From NCBI GenBank assembly GCA_964613745.1, contig CAZTJA010000005.1:18244-82243 (forward strand): a DNA stretch of 64,000 nucleotides, written 5' to 3'. Below are positions 63,533-64,000 of the stretch, one piece after another. Source of the DNA: CAZTJA01 sp964613745 (GTDB lineage Bacteria > Desulfobacterota > Desulfomonilia > Desulfomonilales > Desulfomonilaceae). The translations under genes were made by a program, and so were the position numbers. How positions within the stretch are numbered: the stretch's first letter is position 1; each line of letters begins with the position of its first letter. The notes under the pieces are model-generated. The model saw only the letters and a list, made by a program, of their open reading frames with translations. It was not told where the DNA came from and ran no database searches.

Positions 63533-64000
63533 TTAAAAAATTAAGCCAAATTCCACAAAAGGTCCTTCCCAACGTGCTTTGATTTCAACCCGCTCAGGAA
63601 ATAATTCAATTGACGGCAGCGGATCATTGGGGGCTATGCTATCTCTACCCAAAGTTGTATCCATTGTGATGGACCGGTACCCCCCCATGAGGCTTACCCC
63701 AAAGGTGTTGTGACCCAAAAGACTCGTTTCCCAAACGGATGGTCTTAAACCGCCGGATATTTCCAGATCGGTGATTTTCGTTTCATAGGGTCTGTTCAGA
63801 TAAGGAACCGGGAATCTTGCTCGTGCCTGCATTACGACGGGAACCTGCCGTATTCTTCCCGGGAGCGCCTTCGCGTGCAGGCCGATGGTCATGGGTGCGC
63901 CGCCGGAATAACTCGCTCCCGCTGAATCTGGTTGCGATCTATCTCTGAAAATTTGTTGGTCCAGCCCGAAGTCGTAGTTGAAACCTATTCTCAGGAACGG
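63533..64000 (-). CDS. Outer-membrane beta-barrel protein, C-terminal part (cut by window edge)
   Basis: The frame is open to base 64000 (about 155 residues seen). Alternating hydrophobic strands with turns (PFLRIGFNYDFGLDQQ; GLHAKALPGRIRQ; RVEIKARWEGPFVEF) and a final Phe after GLI match a Gram-negative outer-membrane barrel with a terminal BAM signal. The start is upstream, outside the window. The last strands form the barrel closure. Substrate unknown; 42 bases separate its stop from the isomerase start downstream. Confidence 0.7.
   Translation of the reverse strand, partial: PFLRIGFNYDFGLDQQIFRDRSQPDSAGASYSGGAPMTIGLHAKALPGRIRQVPVVMQARARFPVPYLNRPYETKITDLEISGGLRPSVWETSLLGHNTFGVSLMGGYRSITMDTTLGRDSIAPNDPLPSIELFPERVEIKARWEGPFVEFGLIF

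Noticed and set aside
1..64000. CRISPR arrays, tRNA/rRNA genes, insertion sequences, prophage
   Set aside because: I saw no regular repeats, cloverleaf sequences, transposases or structural phage genes. The divergent DnaB alone does not make a prophage.

Overview
This window is dense bacterial chromosome of moderate GC, with about 73 recognisable genes. I see no rRNA, tRNA, CRISPR array, insertion sequence or prophage structural genes. The gene set points to an anaerobic Desulfobacterota-type organism ('deltaproteobacterium', Desulfomonile/Syntrophobacter-like). The pointers are a methylmalonyl-CoA (propionate) cluster, a CooC/DUF3786/FolD group typical of Wood-Ljungdahl organisms, a precorrin-2/siroheme pathway paired with an AhbC-type radical SAM enzyme of the siroheme-dependent heme route, HypA, and DUF6125. 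The genus assignment is inference; no rRNA or marker tree is possible from this window. | Region 1 (1-3640, minus strand): methylmalonyl-CoA mutase (cut by the window edge), an old-yellow-enzyme oxidoreductase, a stand-alone biotin/lipoyl carrier, methylmalonyl-CoA epimerase, an FmdB zinc ribbon, an HExxH protein and a 29-residue basic protein of the bS22/mS38 (COX24) type, behind a good sigma70-like promoter. | Region 2 (3789-10144, plus): an Rrf2-type regulator with three cysteines and a cysteine synthase, a secreted FG-GAP protein, a UPF0280/phosphoesterase/HIT/LapA operon, then RibF and a ribbon-helix-helix-like protein, closed by a bidirectional terminator. | Region 3 (10244-16110, minus): serA, DUF3786, cooC and folD; upstream of these a ParA ATPase fused to a MerR-like helix-turn-helix, overlapping a small tail-anchored protein. 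| Region 4 (16315-27377): helical phasin-like protein, CoaE, zinc-ribbon membrane protein, small heat-shock protein, cupin/methyltransferase pair, a degenerate nucleotide-hydrolase-like protein with a small secreted neighbour, acyl-CoA ligase, HMA2-like protein, NTF2-like secreted protein, two tandem HINT proteins and a MATE exporter. | Region 5 (27568-36954): carB with a possible leader terminator, DUF1328 protein, RsmA, an 8-amino-7-oxononanoate synthase-type enzyme, MBL hydrolase, ClpS-like adaptor and two glycosyltransferases. | Region 6 (36914-46467, minus): CobA-HemD fusion, HemC, HemA, CcsA and a Met8-type enzyme form a tetrapyrrole/cytochrome c operon. Behind it lies a histidine kinase, ABC-type ATPase, divergent DnaB-like helicase and DUF6125 protein set. 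| Region 7 (46582-53271): two small secreted proteins, HypA, a DJ-1/PfpI protein, pyrC-pyrB-pyrI (with carB, four of the de novo pyrimidine proteins) and groES-groEL under a CIRCE operator. | Region 8 (53455-64000): NUDIX hydrolase, AhbC, a glycine-rich secreted protein, then a minus-strand run of an outer-membrane beta-barrel fragment, a TIM-barrel isomerase, a bacterial protein with full Dna2 architecture (Fe-S nuclease plus SF1 helicase), PolA and CinA. The items most worth a second look are the HTH-ParA/tail-anchor pair, the Dna2-like enzyme next to polA, the divergent DnaB cluster and the micro-gene at 3491-3580.
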